Shown here in pieces: positions 1 through 8,249 of a stretch of 64,000 nucleotides of DNA. A model generated the notes under the pieces. That model was not told the DNA's origin, ran no database searches, and saw only the letters and a list, made by a program, of their open reading frames with translations. Made by a program: the position numbers and the translations under genes. The DNA is from Acidovorax benzenivorans (GTDB lineage: Bacteria > Pseudomonadota > Gammaproteobacteria > Burkholderiales > Burkholderiaceae_C), in the NCBI RefSeq assembly GCF_028680575.1, contig NZ_JAPCKI010000018.1:41414-105413 (forward strand), read 5' to 3'. Each line of letters starts with the position of its first letter. Positions within the stretch are counted from its first letter, which is position 1.

Positions 1-734
1 AACTTCTTGCTCACCAGCACGATGTTGGCGGCGTACACGTGGTTGGTGGCGCTGACGTACTTCTGCACCTCGAACATCTTGTTCGACAGGATCACCGCAT
101 ACGGGTTCTCCTGGCCGTCCACGGCTCTGGCTTCGAGCGCGCCATACAGCTCGGCAAAGGGCATGGGCACGGGGTTGGCCTTGAAGGCCTTGAAGGTCTC
201 CAGGAACACCGGGTTGGGGATCACGCGCAGCTTGAGGCCATCAAAATCGTCGGCCTTGGTGATGGGTCGCTTGCTGTTGGTCACGTTGCGAAAACCCAGG
301 TCCCAGTAGCCCAGGGCCACCAGGCCTTTCTCGGGCAACCGAGCAATCAGCGCCTGGCCCAACGGGCCGTCGAGCAGCGCATCGGCCTGCGCAAAGTTGG
401 CCACCGAGAAGGGGAAGTCCACCAGCCCAAATTCTTTAACGATGCCCGCCAGCGACGTGGTGGCCGGAGCCGACATCTGCTGCACACCGCCCTGCAGCGC
501 CGACTGCTGCTGCATCTCGTTGCCCAGCTGCGAGGCGGGGAACTCCATCACCTTCATCTTGCCGCCGCTCTTGGCCGCCAGCAGCTCGCCAAAGCGCTTG
601 ACGCCGAAGCTCACGGGATGGTCGGCGTTGTTCAGGTGGCCAAAGCGGATCACACGCTCCTGCTGCGCGGCGGCGGGCAGCGCCATCAAGAAGGACAGGC
701 CAGCGGCCGCCAGGAGGCAAGCAGTTTTTTTCAC
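1..734 (-). CDS. TRAP transporter substrate-binding protein, DctP family (partial, 3' end outside window)
   Basis: Periplasmic solute receptor of a tripartite ATP-independent (TRAP) transporter. It would capture a carboxylate or sugar acid for a DctQM-type permease, which is not in this window. About 244 codons are visible and the C-terminus runs off the left edge. The GTG start at 734 is preceded by GGAGA at good spacing. A signal peptide (KKTACLLAAAGLSFLMALPAAAQ) is followed by a DctP-like start (RFGHLNNADHP) and, near residue 200, the family segment PMPFAELYGALEARAVDGQENP. The gene is divergent from an IclR regulator, which suggests local control. The ligand cannot be deduced from the visible part. 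Confidence 0.9.
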   Translation of the reverse strand, partial: MKKTACLLAAAGLSFLMALPAAAQQERVIRFGHLNNADHPVSFGVKRFGELLAAKSGGKMKVMEFPASQLGNEMQQQSALQGGVQQMSAPATTSLAGIVKEFGLVDFPFSVANFAQADALLDGPLGQALIARLPEKGLVALGYWDLGFRNVTNSKRPITKADDFDGLKLRVIPNPVFLETFKAFKANPVPMPFAELYGALEARAVDGQENPYAVILSNKMFEVQKYVSATNHVYAANIVLVSKK

Positions 735-814
735 AGGGACTTCTCCAACAAAAAGAGACCAGGAATGTGCACACCAGGCCCGGAGTGCATCTGGGACTGC
801 ATCGTACGAATAAA

Positions 815-831
815 GTGGAAACTGTTTCCAC
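815..831. promoter_or_regulatory. 17-bp perfect palindrome, probable IclR-family operator
   Basis: GTGGAAACTGTTTCCAC is a perfect inverted repeat (8-bp arms, 1-bp centre). A further GTAGAAAC half-site follows at 833-840. It lies between the divergent TRAP receptor gene (start 734) and the IclR gene (start 929). The sequence resembles the GAAAC/GTTTC core reported for KdgR-type IclR regulators. Binding by the neighbouring IclR protein is inference. Confidence 0.6.
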
Positions 832-928
832 AGTAGAAACCCTTTAACAATTTTTGATACATTGCGCCGGAAGATCCAGGGCCTGGCTATCCCAGAAGAA
901 CCTGTTCACGATCACAAAGAGCCCCGCC

Positions 929-1711
929 ATGAGCAGCATCCTTGAGCGCAGTTTCAAAGTCCTGGAACACCTTGCCCCACACCCTGAAGGCAAAGCCCTG
1001 TCGAGCCTGGCCTCTGAACTGGACATGCCGCTGAGCGCCACACACCGCCTGCTGGCCGAGCTGATCCGTTGCGGCTACGTACGGCAGGACCAGAGCCAGG
1101 GCAGCTACATGCTCACCATCAAGCTGGTGTCGCTGGGCCTGGGCTACCTGAGCGCGACGGGCGTGGTGGACATCGCCCAGCCCCTGCTCGACCGGCTGGC
1201 CGCTGAATCTGGCGAGCTGGTGCGTCTGGCCGTGGTGGATGGTGATGCGCTGACCTTTGTGGCCAAGGCACAAGGGGCCGTGCGCGGTCTGCGCTATGAC
1301 CCGGACATGGGCCTGTCAGTCAACCTGTCCTGCAGCTCGGCCGGCCACGCGTGGCTGTCCACGATGAGCGATGAAGAGGCCCTGGCCCTGGTGGCGCGCC
1401 AGGGCTTCGGCAAGCCCGAGGACTACGGCCCCAACGCGCCCACCACCGTGAAGGCGCTGCTGGCCTATCTGCGCACTGCGCGGCAGCAGGGCTTCAGCAC
1501 CATCGTCGAAGTGTTTGCACCGGCCATGACAGCCATGGCCGCGCCCATTCGCCGGGGCAACGGCACGGTGATCGGGGTGGTGACCATTGCCGGCCCGTTG
1601 GTGCGCCTGACACCCGAGCGCATGCAGGCCCTGGGCCCTGCCCTGCTGAACACCACGCACGAACTGGCCATGGCCAGCACGGGGTCACCGCTGCTCAAAC
1701 AGCGCGGCTGA
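929..1711 (+). CDS. IclR family transcriptional regulator
   Basis: DNA-binding regulator of 260 residues. The N-terminal winged helix (about residues 1-65) contains SSLASELDMPLSATHRLLAEL. The C-terminal effector domain (about 75-250) has the typical AVVDGDALTFVAKAQG and SSAGHAWLSTM segments and a late APAMTAMAAPI stretch. I use the ATG at 929 rather than the upstream in-frame start at 854, because homologues begin with this kind of MSSILERSFKVLE segment. It probably controls the divergent TRAP receptor through the palindrome at 815-831. The signal molecule is unknown, but a sugar acid or aromatic acid would be typical. Confidence 0.92.
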   Translation: MSSILERSFKVLEHLAPHPEGKALSSLASELDMPLSATHRLLAELIRCGYVRQDQSQGSYMLTIKLVSLGLGYLSATGVVDIAQPLLDRLAAESGELVRLAVVDGDALTFVAKAQGAVRGLRYDPDMGLSVNLSCSSAGHAWLSTMSDEEALALVARQGFGKPEDYGPNAPTTVKALLAYLRTARQQGFSTIVEVFAPAMTAMAAPIRRGNGTVIGVVTIAGPLVRLTPERMQALGPALLNTTHELAMASTGSPLLKQRG

Positions 1712-1717
1712 GCCCGG

Positions 1718-2308
1718 TCAGTCTCTGGGCGCAAACAGCGCCAGGGTGTCGTGCGCAAACGCGCCCTCGATCTCCAGCATGCGCATCTTGGTGGTGGCGC
1801 CGCCACCGGCCGAAAAACCGCCTGTCTTGCCGTTTGCAGCCAGGATGCGGTGGCAAGGCACCACGGGTGCAAACGGGTTGTGGCCCAGGGCCTGGCCCAC
1901 GGCACGGGCAGCGCCGGGCTCGCCCAGCTGGGCCGCCATCTCGCCATAGGTCATGGTCTTGCCAGGCGGGATGCGGCGGGCCAGTGCGTACACGCGGGCG
2001 TTGAAGGGCGGCACGGTGTCCAGGGCCAGGGGCACATCGCACAGATCGTCGCGTGCGCCCTGCAGCAGGGCCGCCACGCGCGCGGCCCAGGCAGCGACTT
2101 GGGGTGGCATGGCGCATTCGGCCAGTTGCGGAAACCGGCGCTGCATGCGCGCGCGTGTCTGGGCCTCGCCCGCGTCCTCGGGCAGCTGCACACCCACCAG
2201 CAGCGCGCCCTGCCACGCAATGCCGCAGTGGCCAATGGCAGTGGGGAACAGCGCATAACCGCTTGCGGGGTTGTGCGCTGTGTCGATGGTGTGCGGCTTG
2301 GCGGGCAT
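1718..2308 (-). CDS. ogt: Methylated-DNA--protein-cysteine methyltransferase (Ogt type)
   Basis: Suicide DNA-repair protein of 196 residues that moves the alkyl group from O6-alkylguanine or O4-alkylthymine to its own cysteine. The active-site motif PCHR is at residues 151-154 (acceptor Cys152), preceded by the helix-turn-helix region PPGKTMTYGEMAAQLG and RAVGQALGHNPFAPVV. There is no Ada N-terminal domain, so this is the constitutive Ogt-like form. It is the most distal gene of the long minus-strand run and ends 6 bp from the convergent IclR gene. Its 5' side abuts an R2 repeat (2321-2368). An AidB-like gene lies 2 kb upstream on the same strand. Confidence 0.93.
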   Translation of the reverse strand: MPAKPHTIDTAHNPASGYALFPTAIGHCGIAWQGALLVGVQLPEDAGEAQTRARMQRRFPQLAECAMPPQVAAWAARVAALLQGARDDLCDVPLALDTVPPFNARVYALARRIPPGKTMTYGEMAAQLGEPGAARAVGQALGHNPFAPVVPCHRILAANGKTGGFSAGGGATTKMRMLEIEGAFAHDTLALFAPRD

Positions 2309-2320
2309 TTGCTACATCTT

Positions 2321-2368
2321 TAATAGCTATTTACGCTTATGCATAAAGCGCCTGGGGCTTATTCAGCC
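2321..2368. repeat. R2 short interspersed repeat, copy A
   Basis: AT-richer patch with the pattern AATAGCTA, CGCTTATG, ATAAAGCGC, GGGGC. It closely matches copy B at 7728-7778. It spans the short gap between ogt and the upstream SDR gene and supplies the TAA stop of that gene (2359-2361). Confidence 0.6.
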
Positions 2369-3264
2369 CTCAATGCCGCCCGCAACTGCGCACCCAGCTC
2401 GGGCTTGGCGGCAAACGGGTCGGTGGGGTTGCGGCCCATCATCACGTCTTCCATGCGCGTCTGCACCGAGGCCAGGGCCTTGGGGTGGCTGTAGATGTAG
2501 AACTGGCCTTGCGCTGCGGCATCGAACACCTTTTGCGCCACCTCGGCCGCCGTCACCTTGCCACTGCCCACGGCCTTGTCGCTCATGGCCTGGCCGATGA
2601 GCTGGCTCTTGGTGGGCTTCTCCACCGCCATGTCCTGCGGGCGGTTGCGGTGGCTCTGGCTGATGCCGGTGGGCACGAAGAAGGGGCACAACACGCTGGC
2701 ACCGATCTGGTCGGTGACCAGCGACAGGTCCTGGTACAGCGTCTCCGACAAACTGACCACTGCATGCTTGCTCACGTTGTAGATGCCCATGTTGGGCGCC
2801 GCCAGCAGGCCCGCCATGCTGGCGGTGTTGACGATGTGGCCGCGCCAGGAGGGGTCCTTCTTGGCCGCTGCCAGCATCATGGGGGTGAACAGGCGCACAC
2901 CGTGCACCACGCCCCACAGGTTCACGCCCAGCACCCACTCCCAGTCCTTGACCGAGTTCTCCCACACCAAACCACCCGCGCCCACGCCCGCGTTGTTGAA
3001 CACCAGGTGCGGTGCGCCAAAGCGCTGCTCCACATCGGCAGCCAGTTGCTCCATCTGCGCGGCGCTCGATACGTCCACCTTGCGGGCCAGCACCTGGCTG
3101 CCTGCGGCCTGCATCTCGGCCGCAGCGGCATCCAACGCGTCCTGCTGCACATCCACCAACACCAGGTTCATGCCCAGGCGGGCGCCAATGCGCGCGCATT
3201 CCAGGCCAAAGCCCGAGCCTGCACCGGTGAGGACGGCGGTTTTTCCGGAAAAGTTGTCGATCAT
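2359..3264 (-). CDS. SDR family NAD(P)-dependent oxidoreductase
   Basis: Short-chain dehydrogenase/reductase of 301 residues, oxidising or reducing a hydroxyl/keto group with a nicotinamide cofactor. The Rossmann motif TGAGSGFGLE is at about 13-22, NNAG at 90-93, and the catalytic residues are Ser149, Tyr162 and Lys166 (YNVSK). The start at 3264 (MIDNFSGK) is chosen over the longer frame because GGAGACAG precedes it and the extra N-terminus has no family similarity. Its stop codon lies in an R2 repeat. It sits in the lipid cluster downstream of a GST. The substrate is unknown, with a fatty alcohol, ketone or steroid-like compound all possible. Confidence 0.88.
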   Translation of the reverse strand: MIDNFSGKTAVLTGAGSGFGLECARIGARLGMNLVLVDVQQDALDAAAAEMQAAGSQVLARKVDVSSAAQMEQLAADVEQRFGAPHLVFNNAGVGAGGLVWENSVKDWEWVLGVNLWGVVHGVRLFTPMMLAAAKKDPSWRGHIVNTASMAGLLAAPNMGIYNVSKHAVVSLSETLYQDLSLVTDQIGASVLCPFFVPTGISQSHRNRPQDMAVEKPTKSQLIGQAMSDKAVGSGKVTAAEVAQKVFDAAAQGQFYIYSHPKALASVQTRMEDVMMGRNPTDPFAAKPELGAQLRAALRAE

Positions 3265-3311
3265 TTTTTCTGTCTCCTTGAAATCGTTGGCATTTACAGC
3301 GTCGGTCAAAA

Positions 3312-3434
3312 CTGGCGGGGCCCGAGCCAGAGACGCCAAGCAAGGGCCGCCCCGCAGCGAGGGTGTCGTCCTCCTTCCCGAATTGCGTCAGCAATTCGAG
3401 AGAAGGGGGAAGCGGCGCAGCCGCTCAGGGGGAT
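3312..3434. repeat. R1 GC-rich interspersed repeat, copy 1
   Basis: Contains ACTGGCGGGG, CAAGGGCCGCCCCGCAGCGAG and, at the end, GGAAGCGGCGCAGCCGCTCA followed by GGGGGATG. It is near-identical in plan to the copy at 8250-8365, with an extra AATTGCGTCAGCAATT palindrome in its middle. It fills the gap between the SDR and GST genes and overlaps the last codons of the GST. Confidence 0.7.
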
Positions 3435-4357
3435 GCTCTTAAAACGTAGCCGATGCGCGGGAAGTGCACATGGACGGTGCCCGCACGCGGGTCCGTGCGC
3501 CGCAGCGTGTAGCGCGTGCGCGTGGCGGCGATCAGCTCGCCCCCGGTGGGCTCCGTGCCAAAGCTCTCGGCGGCAATCGTGACCTGGGTACCCAGCGGGA
3601 TGCCGTGCTCGTTCTGGAACACGTCGTCCGTCAAGGGCAAAGGCTCCATGCCCGCAGCCACGGTAATGGCGTCTGCAGCGCTGAACTTCTCCATGCGGCC
3701 ATGGCCCAGCGCGGCGATGCGGTCCATCCACTCCAACACGGCGGGCGTGGCGGCAAAGATGTCGGCCATCACCGGCACACATTGGCGCGTGAACCACAGC
3801 GGGTGGTAGGCCGCAAAGTCGGCCAGGCAGGGCTCGGCGCCAAACAGGAAGTCGTGCTCCTCAGCCATGTGGGCGATGCGGCGCAGGTACGAGCGATAGG
3901 CGGCCGTGGCGTCGGCGGGCCGCAGGCGCTGCATGCCCGCGCTCATCTCGCGGCGGTCTTCGCCAAACACTTGCGCGGCCGCAGGGGGCAGGTTGGCAAA
4001 CAACACGGCTGCACCCTTAGGCTGCAGGTTGTAGGCCATGGCGGCCCAGAACAGGGTGCTGTCAGCCCACTGCGCAAACACGCGGGCCACGCCTTTCAAG
4101 TGCGGTGGGTACAGCACCGGTTCGGGATGCTCGTGCTCCAGCACGTCACAGATCAGGGCCGAGTCGCAATAGATGTCGGCACCAATCTGCAAAAACGGCG
4201 TCTTGCGGTAGCCCCCCGTGAGCGCAACCACATCGGGCTTGGGCAAGACGCTGGGGATAACGACGGACTTCCAGGCCAGTTGCTTGAAGCCGAGCACCGC
4301 GCGGATCTTTTCGGAGAACGGCGACGAGGGGTAGTGGTGCAGGATGAGGTGGGACAT
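3425..4357 (-). CDS. Glutathione S-transferase family protein
   Basis: Protein of 310 residues. The N-terminal thioredoxin-fold GST domain (about 1-80) starts MSHLILHHYPSSPFSEKIRAV and has the GGYRKTPFLQIGADIYCDSALI segment, the usual cis-Pro and glutathione gamma-glutamyl binding region. An alpha-helical C-terminal domain (about 95-215) is followed by an extra C-terminal extension of about 90 residues, longer than a classic 200-220-residue GST. GGAG lies upstream of the ATG. It is 32 bp downstream of the aidB-like gene, so probably co-transcribed. A detoxification or isomerase role is plausible but the substrate is unknown. Confidence 0.85.
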   Translation of the reverse strand: MSHLILHHYPSSPFSEKIRAVLGFKQLAWKSVVIPSVLPKPDVVALTGGYRKTPFLQIGADIYCDSALICDVLEHEHPEPVLYPPHLKGVARVFAQWADSTLFWAAMAYNLQPKGAAVLFANLPPAAAQVFGEDRREMSAGMQRLRPADATAAYRSYLRRIAHMAEEHDFLFGAEPCLADFAAYHPLWFTRQCVPVMADIFAATPAVLEWMDRIAALGHGRMEKFSAADAITVAAGMEPLPLTDDVFQNEHGIPLGTQVTIAAESFGTEPTGGELIAATRTRYTLRRTDPRAGTVHVHFPRIGYVLRASP

Positions 4358-4389
4358 GGGGTTCTCCGCAAAATGCTGTGGGGGATGGC

Positions 4390-6084
4390 TCAGGCCGCAA
4401 GCGCGCGGGCCAGGATGGCGTCAAGGTCCACACCTGCGCCCAGCGTGCCAAAGCTGTAGCCCCAGTCGCCGCCCAGGCGCGAATCGCAGAAAGCGCCAAA
4501 CACGCTGGCTGGCGCGCTGCGGTACAGCAGTGCGGCCTGTACCGCCAAGGCCACATCTTGTGCCAGGCGGCGGGCCTCGGCTTCCGTCGTCATGGCATCC
4601 ACACGCAGCGGCAGCGCGCTGGCCATGCGGTCCAGCGCCGGGTGGGCGCAGCGTGCGGGGGCCAGTTCGTCGGCCAGGGCTGCGGCCGTGTCGGCGCGGC
4701 GCACGGCGCGCAGCAGGTCCAGCGCCATGATGTTGCCCGCGCCTTCCCAGATGGAGTTGAGCGGCATCTCGCGGTAGATGCGGGCCATCACACCCTCACC
4801 GCCCTCCTCCACATAGCCGTTGCCGCCCAGGCATTCCATGGCCTCTTGGGCAAACGCGCTGCCACGTTTGCACACCCAGAACTTGGCCACGGGGGTGAGC
4901 AACCGGGCCATCACGGCCTCGTGTTCGCTCTTGTCTTTGTGGTCAAAAGCGCTCGCAAGCCTTATGGATAGAGCGGTAGCCGCTTCACTTTCAAGAGCAA
5001 GATCAGCCAGCACATTGCGCATGAGCGGTTGCTCGATGAGCTTCTTGCCAAAGGCCGAGCGCTGGCGCGTGTGGTGCAGTGCAATGCCCAGGGCCTGCCG
5101 CATGAGGCCGCTGGTGCCCAGGGCGCAATCGAGCCGCGTCATGGTGCCCATCTCCAGGATCTGCGCTACGCCCCTGCCCTCCTCGCCCACGCGCCATGCC
5201 ATGGCGTCGATGAACTCGACCTCAGAGCTGGCGTTGGCGTGATTGCCCAGCTTGTCTTTCAGGCGCTGGATGCGGATCGTGTTGACCGCACCTTGTCCGC
5301 CATCGGGCAGCACGCGCGGCAGGAAGAAGCAGGTGAGCCCGCCGGGCGCCTGCGCCAGGATCAGGAACGCGTCGCACATGGGCGCCGAGAAGAACCACTT
5401 GTGGCCGGTGATGCGGTAACGCGGCCCCCAGGCATCTTCGCCATCAGGCACGGCCTGCGTGGTGTTGGCGCGCACGTCCGACCCGCCCTGCTTCTCGGTC
5501 ATGCCCATGCCCATGGTGAGCGCGGTTTTTTGCGAGAACAGCGCCAGGCGCGGGTCGTACTGCGTGCCGGTCAGGCCCTTGCCCCAGTCGGCCCATACCG
5601 CCGCGTTGCCCCCTGCACTACGCAGGGCGGGCGTGACGGCGTAGCTCATCGACACGGGGCACAACACCGAGGGCTCAGCCTCGGTGAACAGCATGAAGCC
5701 CGCAGCGCGCTCGATGTGCGCATGGGCGGTGTCCGTACGCGACCACGGCGTGGCGTGCAGGCCGTGGCGCAGGGCCGCACCCATCAGCGCGTGGTAGCTG
5801 GGGTGGAACTCCACCACGTCCGTGCGGTGGCCAAAGCGGTCGTGTGTGCGCAGCTGGGGCTGGTTGGTGTTGGCAAGGCGCGCATGGGTCGCCATCTCTG
5901 CCGACCCCATCTCTGCCCCCAGCGCGGTGAGGCCCGCCAGCGGCAGGCTGGGGGCGTGCAGGCGCAGCGCGTCCTGCAAGGGCTGGTTGGTGGTGAACAG
6001 GTTCACGTCCACCCGCGGCGTGCTCTGGTTGAACACGTCATGGGTGCGCGTGAGGCTGGCAGTTGGGGCGGTCGCAATGGTCAT
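4390..6084 (-). CDS. aidB: AidB-like acyl-CoA dehydrogenase family protein
   Basis: FAD-binding protein of 564 residues with the acyl-CoA dehydrogenase fold. It closely follows E. coli AidB: start THDVFNQSTP, then GMGMTEKQGGSDV, HKWFFSAPMCDAFLILAQA, RLKDKLGNHANASSEVEF and REMPLNSIWEGAGNIM. E. coli AidB is part of the Ada alkylation response and binds DNA and FAD; its precise activity is debated, and isovaleryl-CoA dehydrogenase activity has been reported. I chose the ATG at 6084 over the GTG at 6096 because GGAG sits 7 bases before it. It overlaps elaA by 4 bp (ATGA). A patch at about 4940-4990 has AT-rich, rare codons resembling an R2 repeat. Confidence 0.88.
   Translation of the reverse strand: MTIATAPTASLTRTHDVFNQSTPRVDVNLFTTNQPLQDALRLHAPSLPLAGLTALGAEMGSAEMATHARLANTNQPQLRTHDRFGHRTDVVEFHPSYHALMGAALRHGLHATPWSRTDTAHAHIERAAGFMLFTEAEPSVLCPVSMSYAVTPALRSAGGNAAVWADWGKGLTGTQYDPRLALFSQKTALTMGMGMTEKQGGSDVRANTTQAVPDGEDAWGPRYRITGHKWFFSAPMCDAFLILAQAPGGLTCFFLPRVLPDGGQGAVNTIRIQRLKDKLGNHANASSEVEFIDAMAWRVGEEGRGVAQILEMGTMTRLDCALGTSGLMRQALGIALHHTRQRSAFGKKLIEQPLMRNVLADLALESEAATALSIRLASAFDHKDKSEHEAVMARLLTPVAKFWVCKRGSAFAQEAMECLGGNGYVEEGGEGVMARIYREMPLNSIWEGAGNIMALDLLRAVRRADTAAALADELAPARCAHPALDRMASALPLRVDAMTTEAEARRLAQDVALAVQAALLYRSAPASVFGAFCDSRLGGDWGYSFGTLGAGVDLDAILARALAA
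4938..4992. repeat. R2-like patch inside the aidB-like gene
   Basis: Contains CTTATGGATAGAGCG flanked by AAAGCGCT and AGCCGCT-like blocks, recalling R2 copy B. On the coding strand it gives rare codons (CTA, ATA, AGG) in an otherwise GC-rich gene. The reading frame is intact. Compared with E. coli AidB from memory there are no extra residues here, so a simple insertion is not supported. Confidence 0.35.
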
Positions 6085-6533
6085 GATGGGCTCCACAACA
6101 TTTCGATATGGGGAATATCGTCTTCGAGGTACACGTCCGATACGGCCACAAAACCCAGGCTGCCGTAAAAGCCCTGCAGGTGCGCCTGCGCGCTGATGCG
6201 GATGCCCTGGCCGGGAAACACCTGTTGGCAGCGGGTGATGCCCTCGGCCATCAGCGCACGGCCCGTGCCATTGCCACGCGCCTCCTTGGCGGTGACCACA
6301 CGGCCGATGGAGGGCTCGGGGTAGTTCACACCCGGGTCTGCCACGCGCAGGCAGGCTTGCAGCGCGCCGGCCTCGTCATAGCCCAGCAGGTGCCACGACT
6401 GCTTGTCAGCACCGTCGGGGTCCTGGTACGGCCCCTGCTCCAGGATGAAGACCTTGCAGCGCAGGGCCAGTGCGTCGTGCAGCGCGTGCACCCCCAGGTC
6501 GTCGAACCGGGCCCAGGTCCAGCTCAAGTTCAT
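6081..6533 (-). CDS. elaA: GNAT family N-acetyltransferase, ElaA type
   Basis: Protein of 150 residues matching the ElaA family of GCN5-related acetyltransferases. It has LRCKVFILEQGPYQDPDGADKQ near the N-terminus, the acetyl-CoA loop IGRVVTAKEARGNGTGRALM (about 75-95), and the terminal GAQAHLQxFYxSxGF-like segment (here SAQAHLQGFYGSLGFVAVS), ending DDIPHIEM. The acceptor substrate of ElaA is not known. Its stop overlaps the aidB-like start by 4 bp, which argues for translational coupling. The Shine-Dalgarno sequence is weak (GGGGG). Confidence 0.92.
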   Translation of the reverse strand: MNLSWTWARFDDLGVHALHDALALRCKVFILEQGPYQDPDGADKQSWHLLGYDEAGALQACLRVADPGVNYPEPSIGRVVTAKEARGNGTGRALMAEGITRCQQVFPGQGIRISAQAHLQGFYGSLGFVAVSDVYLEDDIPHIEMLWSPS

Positions 6534-6576
6534 TGCAGCATGCCCCCGCGGATTTCATGGAGCGGGCACTGCGCGA

Positions 6577-6674
6577 CTGGCGCGACCCAAGCGAGGGCTG
6601 CCGTGCAAGGGCCGCCCCGCCGCACTGGCGGCGTCCCCTTTGGGGGGGAAGACGCGAAGCGGCTCAGGGGGGGC
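6577..6674. repeat. R1 GC-rich interspersed repeat, copy 2 (divergent)
   Basis: Shares GCAAGGGCCGCCCCGC, a GGGGGGGAAG block and GCGAAGCGGCTCAGGGGGG with copies 1 and 3. The middle is different (CGCACTGGCGGCGTCCCC). It lies between the MDR and elaA genes and touches the 3' end of the MDR gene. Confidence 0.65.
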
Positions 6675-6675
6675 T

Positions 6676-7692
6676 TCATACCAGCTTGACCAGTTGCTTG
6701 CCAAAGTTCTTGCCTTTGAGCAGGCCCAGGAAGGCCTCGGGTGCTGCGGCGATGCCTTCAGCCACTGTCTCGCGCGGGCGCAGCTTGCCGGTGCCGACCA
6801 GCGTGCCCAGCTCCTTGAGCGCCTCGGGCCAGACTTCCATGTGCTCGCTCACGATGAAGCCTTCGACCTTCATGCGGTTGATGAGCATGAGCGCGGGGTT
6901 GGCCATGGGCAGCGGCGCGCCGTCGTAGCCAGCGATCATCCCGCACAAGGCAATGCGGCTGAAGGCGTTCATGCGCAGCATCACGGCATCCATGATCCAG
7001 CCGCCCACGTTCTCGAAGTAGCCGTCGATGCCGTTGGGGCAGGCTTCCTTGAGCGCTTTGGACATGGCCTTCACATCGCTGTGTTGCTTGTAGTCGATGC
7101 AGGCGTCAAAGCCCAGTTCCTCGACTGCATATTTGCACTTGTCAGCACCGCCCGCAATGCCCACCGCGCGGCAGCCACGGGCCTTGGCCAGCGCGGCGAA
7201 GGCGCTGCCCACGGCGCCGGTGGCAGCGCTCACCACCACGGTGTCGCCTTCCTTGGGAGCAATGATCTTGACTAGGCCGTACCACGCCGTCACGCCGGGC
7301 ATGCCCACGGCGCCCAGGTAGTGCGACAGCGGCACATGGGTGGTGTCCACCTTGCGCAGCGCGCCGGGCTGCTCGGCATTGACCACGCTGTACTCCTGCC
7401 AGCCACCCATGCCCACGACCTTGTCGCCCACGGCGTACTTGGGGTGCTTGCTTTCGGCCACTTCGCCCACGGTGCCGCCGATCATGACTTCGCCCAGGCC
7501 TTGCGAGGCGGCGTAGCTCTTGCTCTCGTTCATGCGGCCGCGCATGTAGGGGTCCAGGCTCAGGTAATGGTGGCGCACCAGCACCTCGCCGTCCTTGAGC
7601 GCGGGCGTGTCCGTGGCCACCAGCTTGAAGTTGCTGGCCACTGCTTCGCCCTGAGGACGGTTGTCGAGAACGATTTGTTGGTTGCGTGGCAT
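6676..7692 (-). CDS. NADP-dependent oxidoreductase, zinc-free MDR (CurA/PTGR-like)
   Basis: Medium-chain dehydrogenase/reductase of 338 residues of the leukotriene B4 dehydrogenase/curcumin reductase subfamily, which reduces alpha,beta-unsaturated carbonyls with NADPH. It has the family start (MPRNQQIVLDNRPQGEAV), DPYMRGRM, the cofactor motif AATGAVGSAFAALAKARGC (about 145-165) and YFENVGG. Typical zinc ligands are absent. The ATG at 7692 has AAGGAG seven bases upstream; the longer frame to 7719 would include the Shine-Dalgarno. It is in the lipid cluster, so it may detoxify or reduce enal/enone intermediates. Confidence 0.9.
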   Translation of the reverse strand: MPRNQQIVLDNRPQGEAVASNFKLVATDTPALKDGEVLVRHHYLSLDPYMRGRMNESKSYAASQGLGEVMIGGTVGEVAESKHPKYAVGDKVVGMGGWQEYSVVNAEQPGALRKVDTTHVPLSHYLGAVGMPGVTAWYGLVKIIAPKEGDTVVVSAATGAVGSAFAALAKARGCRAVGIAGGADKCKYAVEELGFDACIDYKQHSDVKAMSKALKEACPNGIDGYFENVGGWIMDAVMLRMNAFSRIALCGMIAGYDGAPLPMANPALMLINRMKVEGFIVSEHMEVWPEALKELGTLVGTGKLRPRETVAEGIAAAPEAFLGLLKGKNFGKQLVKLV

Positions 7693-7727
7693 GAGAGGCT
7701 CCTTCAGAATGTCTATCACTATGAATT

Positions 7728-7778
7728 CAATAGCTACTAGCGCTTATGGATAAAGCGCCAGAGGCCAATTTGACTTAA
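7728..7778. repeat. R2 short interspersed repeat, copy B
   Basis: Has AATAGCTACTAGCGCTTATG, ATAAAGCGCCAGAGGCC and AATTTGAC. It is the clearest intergenic copy, located between the thioesterase and MDR genes, and shares most positions with copy A at 2321-2368. Confidence 0.65.
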
Positions 7779-7787
7779 AAACTGTGC

Positions 7788-8219
7788 TCAATCGGTGGAA
7801 ATGACCTTGAGGTCATTCACATTGCGCCCATCGACCGGCAGGCGCCGCACGTACTTGAAGGTGCCGGTGGCATGGCAGCACACCTTGCCTTGGGCGTCAT
7901 ACACCGTGCCCTCGGTAAACGCCATGGTGGCCGTGCGGTGAATGAGTCGCCCCTTGGCCACCAGCGGCCCGCGTGCGGGCTGCATGAAGCTGGTCTTCAT
8001 CTCGATGGTGACTACGCCCATGTCAGGCGTGTCGCTGCGCGCCGCAGTGGCCATGGTCACATCCAGCAGCGTCATCGACGCGCCGCCGTGGGTCACGGCA
8101 AACGAGTTCAGATGCTCGGGTTGGGCTTCGTAATGCAGCTCGGACTCGCCGCCCTCCATACGGTGCAGCGTGAAGCCCAGGTGGCTGACAAAGGGAATTT
8201 CGACACCGAAACTTTTCAA
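7788..8219 (-). CDS. PaaI-family hotdog thioesterase
   Basis: Acyl-CoA thioesterase-like protein of 143 residues (single hotdog domain). It shows the PaaI signature HGGASMTLLDVTMATAA (about 44-60) after LNSFAVT, and a later core strand VTIEMKTSFMQPAR. It would release free acids from aromatic or short acyl-CoA esters. The start is TTG at 8219: AAAGGAA stands six bases upstream and the reading begins KSFGVEIPF, with no better in-frame start. An R1 repeat lies just upstream. Confidence 0.85.
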   Translation of the reverse strand: MKSFGVEIPFVSHLGFTLHRMEGGESELHYEAQPEHLNSFAVTHGGASMTLLDVTMATAARSDTPDMGVVTIEMKTSFMQPARGPLVAKGRLIHRTATMAFTEGTVYDAQGKVCCHATGTFKYVRRLPVDGRNVNDLKVISTD

Positions 8220-8249
8220 GATTGATTCCTTTGGGAACTGGGGTTAGCA

